A stretch of 8,151 nt of DNA from an uncultured Clostridia bacterium. Its GTDB lineage: Bacteria > Bacillota > Clostridia > Oscillospirales > Oscillospiraceae. A program made the translations under genes and the position numbers. Location: assembly GCA_937907975.1 (NCBI GenBank), contig CALEQS010000117.1:1-8151 (forward strand). The letters are read 5' to 3'. The notes under the pieces are model-generated. The model worked only from the letters and a program-made list of their open reading frames with translations. It did no database searches and was not told where the DNA came from. Of the stretch, positions 6,279-8,151 are shown one piece after another; within the stretch, counting starts at the first letter, position 1; every line of letters begins with the position of its first letter.

Positions 6279-6338
6279 CCAGCCTGAGAGAGCTTGTCTC
6301 CGTTTCTGCATAAAATGTGCGAGAGGTGATTTTTCAAT

Positions 6339-7550
6339 ATGAAAAAGGAAATGGTTGCCATGCTGCTGGCCGGCGGACAGGGCTCGCGCCTGTACGCTTT
6401 GACCAGCCACGTGGCCAAGCCCGCCGTCCCCTTCGGCGGGAAGTACCGCATCATCGACTTTCCCCTGTCCAACTGCGTCAATTCCGGCATTGACACAGTC
6501 GGCGTGCTGACCCAGTATCAGCCGCTGAAACTGAACTCCTATCTGGGCAATGGCCAGCCCTGGGATCTGGACCGCTCCGACGGCGGTCTGCACGTCCTGC
6601 CCCCCTATGTGGAGAAGGGTGATGTGGGCACTTGGTTCAAAGGTACCGCCAACGCCATCTATCAGAATATCAATTTCATTGATGAATATGATCCCGAGTA
6701 TGTGCTGATTCTGTCCGGCGACCACATCTATAAGATGGACTACGCCCAGATGCTGGCCCACCACAAGGCACAAAAGGCCACCGCCACCATCTCTGTGCTG
6801 GAGGTCACCATGGAGGAGGCCACCCGCTTCGGCATCATGAACGTGGATGAGAACGACACCATCTACGAATTTGAGGAGAAGCCCGCCCATCCCAAGAGCA
6901 ATCTGGCCTCCATGGGCATTTACATCTTCACCTGGTCCAAGCTGCGTCAGTATCTGATCGACGACGAGAACGATCCTGAGTCCTCCAATGATTTCGGCAA
7001 GAACATCATTCCCGCCATGCTGGCCAACGGTGAAAAGATGACCGCGTACCGCTTCAAGGGCTACTGGAAGGACGTGGGCACGATCCAGTCTCTCTGGGAT
7101 GCCAATATGGATATGCTGGACGTCAACAACCCCAACGGCATCAACGTCTATGACAAGGAATGGCAGATCTTCGCCCGCAACCCGATCCGGCCCCCGCACA
7201 TGACCGGAGCCAGCGCCATCGTCTCCGATTCGTTGGTCACTGACGGCTGCAAGATCTATGGCGATGTGGAGCACTCTGTGCTGTTCCACTCCGTCACCGT
7301 GGAAAAGGGTGCCACTGTCAAGGACTCCGTCATTATGCCCAACACGGTCATCAAGGCCGGTGCAGTCGTCGATCACGCCATTGTGGCCGAAAACGCAGTC
7401 ATCGGCGTGGCCGCTCAGGTGGGCGTACCCACCAAGGACGGCAGCCGCGGCGTGGTCGTGGTCGCCGAAGGCGTCGAGCTGAAGCCCGGCGTCGAGATCC
7501 CTTACGGCGCTATGTGCACCGAATCTCCGAAAGGTGGTGACGAGGAATGA
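6339..7550 (+). CDS. glgC: Glucose-1-phosphate adenylyltransferase GlgC (ADP-glucose pyrophosphorylase)
   Basis: 403-residue enzyme that makes ADP-glucose and pyrophosphate from ATP and glucose-1-phosphate, the committed step of bacterial glycogen synthesis. The nucleotidyltransferase domain (about 1-270) has the glycine loop AGGQGSRL (11-18), AKPAVPFGGKYRIIDFPLSN (26-45), the metal-binding/catalytic Asp128 in SGDHIYKMDY, FEEKP (178-182), and YWKDVGT (242-248). The C-terminal third (about 285-390) is a left-handed beta-helix of hexapeptide-like repeats for subunit contact and allostery. Length and motifs are close to B. subtilis GlgC. At the position of E. coli Lys39, a fructose-1,6-bisphosphate site, this protein has His24, so E. 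coli-type activation is doubtful (inference). The ATG at 6339 follows AGAGGTGA (6322-6329). The 60-bp spacer after glgB holds no terminator and no convincing promoter. Its stop codon overlaps the glgD start. Confidence 0.97.
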   Translation: MKKEMVAMLLAGGQGSRLYALTSHVAKPAVPFGGKYRIIDFPLSNCVNSGIDTVGVLTQYQPLKLNSYLGNGQPWDLDRSDGGLHVLPPYVEKGDVGTWFKGTANAIYQNINFIDEYDPEYVLILSGDHIYKMDYAQMLAHHKAQKATATISVLEVTMEEATRFGIMNVDENDTIYEFEEKPAHPKSNLASMGIYIFTWSKLRQYLIDDENDPESSNDFGKNIIPAMLANGEKMTAYRFKGYWKDVGTIQSLWDANMDMLDVNNPNGINVYDKEWQIFARNPIRPPHMTGASAIVSDSLVTDGCKIYGDVEHSVLFHSVTVEKGATVKDSVIMPNTVIKAGAVVDHAIVAENAVIGVAAQVGVPTKDGSRGVVVVAEGVELKPGVEIPYGAMCTESPKGGDEE

Positions 7551-8151
7551 CCACTCAGCTGCACGGCATTCTGTTCGCCTATCGTGATAACCCCCATCTG
7601 CGTGAGCTGACCAGTCACCGCACCGTCGCCTCCATCCCCTTTGGCGGCCGCTACCGCATGATCGACTTCATGCTCTCCAACATGGTCAACGCCGGCATTG
7701 TGGACATCGGCGTCGTCATGCAGGAGAAGTGCCAGTCGCTGCTGGATCATCTGGGCAGCGGCAAGGACTGGGATCTGGCCCGCAAGCGCGGCGGCCTGAG
7801 AGTGCTGCCCCCATTCAAGACTCAGGCACGCAACTTCCGCGGCAAGATGGAAGCGCTTTACGGCGTTTATAGCTATGTAGAGGACATCAAGCAGGAATAT
7901 GTGGTCATGGCAGACGGCGACGTGGCCTGCAACATCGACCTGGAGGCCGTATTCCAGTCCCATCTGGAAAGCGGTGCGGACATCACCGCCGTCTGCACCA
8001 CCAATCTCTCCGGTGATCCAAAGCTGTCCACTTATTTTAAGATCAATGACACAGGCCGCATCGTCGATGTGCTGGACGGCCCCCACTCCCCCGAGGGCTA
8101 TGAGTCGCTGAAGGTGTACATTCTCTCCACCAAGAAGCTGCTGGAACTGCT
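7547..8151 (+). CDS. glgD: GlgD, non-catalytic/regulatory partner of GlgC (3' end beyond window)
   Basis: The first 201 residues of a GlgC-like protein, running off the right edge. Its ATG overlaps the glgC stop (ATGA, 7547-7550), and its Shine-Dalgarno AAAGGTGG (7530-7537) lies inside glgC, so translation is coupled and equal amounts of both subunits are likely. It aligns residue for residue with GlgC at the N-terminus: IPFGGRYRMIDFMLSNMVNAGI (30-51) matches the GlgC core. However, the glycine loop GGQGSRL of GlgC is YRDNPHL here (12-18), and GlgC Lys27-Pro28 is Val-Ala. The loop that binds ATP is therefore absent, as expected for GlgD. In B. subtilis and other Firmicutes GlgC and GlgD form a hetero-oligomer in which GlgD raises or tunes GlgC activity. 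ADGD (about 124-127) occupies the place of the GlgC SGDH motif. Confidence 0.93.
   Translation, partial: MTTQLHGILFAYRDNPHLRELTSHRTVASIPFGGRYRMIDFMLSNMVNAGIVDIGVVMQEKCQSLLDHLGSGKDWDLARKRGGLRVLPPFKTQARNFRGKMEALYGVYSYVEDIKQEYVVMADGDVACNIDLEAVFQSHLESGADITAVCTTNLSGDPKLSTYFKINDTGRIVDVLDGPHSPEGYESLKVYILSTKKLLEL

Noticed and set aside
6279..6338. Internal promoter or terminator between glgB and glgC
   Set aside because: TTGACC at 6275-6280 has no -10 box at proper spacing, TAAAAT at 6311-6316 has no matching -35, and only a 4-bp GAGA/TCTC repeat is present. Read-through from glgB is the simplest reading.
4290..7376. Very long open frame (1028 codons) on the - strand opposite glgB and glgC
   Set aside because: Its codons are the exact reverse complements of the sense codons of both genes, which lie in the same frame. 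Its stops would need sense TTA, CTA or TCA codons, which this GC-rich coding style avoids. No ribosome site or recognisable domain supports it.
1..8151. Mobile element, phage or CRISPR content
   Set aside because: No transposase, integrase, direct-repeat array or tRNA-associated junction is visible. Codon style looks uniform across all genes.

Overview
The window looks like chromosomal DNA of a GC-rich Gram-positive anaerobe of the class Clostridia, most plausibly Oscillospiraceae-like (inference). The evidence: a DnaK without the roughly 24-residue subdomain IB segment present in Gram-negative DnaK; a GlgC/GlgD pair of the Firmicutes type; a sporulation-type polysaccharide deacetylase; strong Shine-Dalgarno sites; and codons ending mostly in C or G with AT-rich spacers between genes. 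No RNA gene, CRISPR array, insertion sequence, integrase or attachment site is visible.

Left block (1-2157, + strand): an extended -10 promoter drives a two-gene unit. The first gene is an Hsp70/DnaK of 585 residues that lacks the acidic C-terminal tail and has substitutions at the lid-latch positions. The second, one base further on, encodes a 101-residue protein I do not recognise. No CIRCE element, grpE, dnaJ or hrcA is visible next to them, so this may be an extra DnaK paralogue rather than the housekeeping one. A long palindromic bidirectional terminator (2163-2206) closes the unit.

Middle block (2203-4044, - strand): a family 2 glycosyltransferase of the rhamnosyltransferase (WbbL-like) type with its own strong promoter. 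Upstream of it is a membrane-anchored or secreted polysaccharide deacetylase (CE4, PdaB/YlxY-like). Both are envelope-polysaccharide genes. The deacetylase has a possible sporulation sigma-E-like promoter.

Right block (4188-8151, + strand): a near-consensus sigma-A promoter (TTGACT, 17 bp, TATAAT) leads into glgB, glgC and glgD, the last cut by the window edge. This is a glycogen operon: GlgC, with the GlgD partner subunit, makes ADP-glucose, and GlgB adds alpha-1,6 branches to the polymer. The glycogen synthase GlgA is not in the window and would be expected further right. GlgB carries an unusual Lys/Ala-rich basic tail; GlgD has lost the nucleotide-binding glycine loop that GlgC keeps.

Most of the window is ordinary housekeeping. 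The parts most worth a second look are the latch-altered DnaK with its coupled unknown partner, and the basic tail of GlgB.
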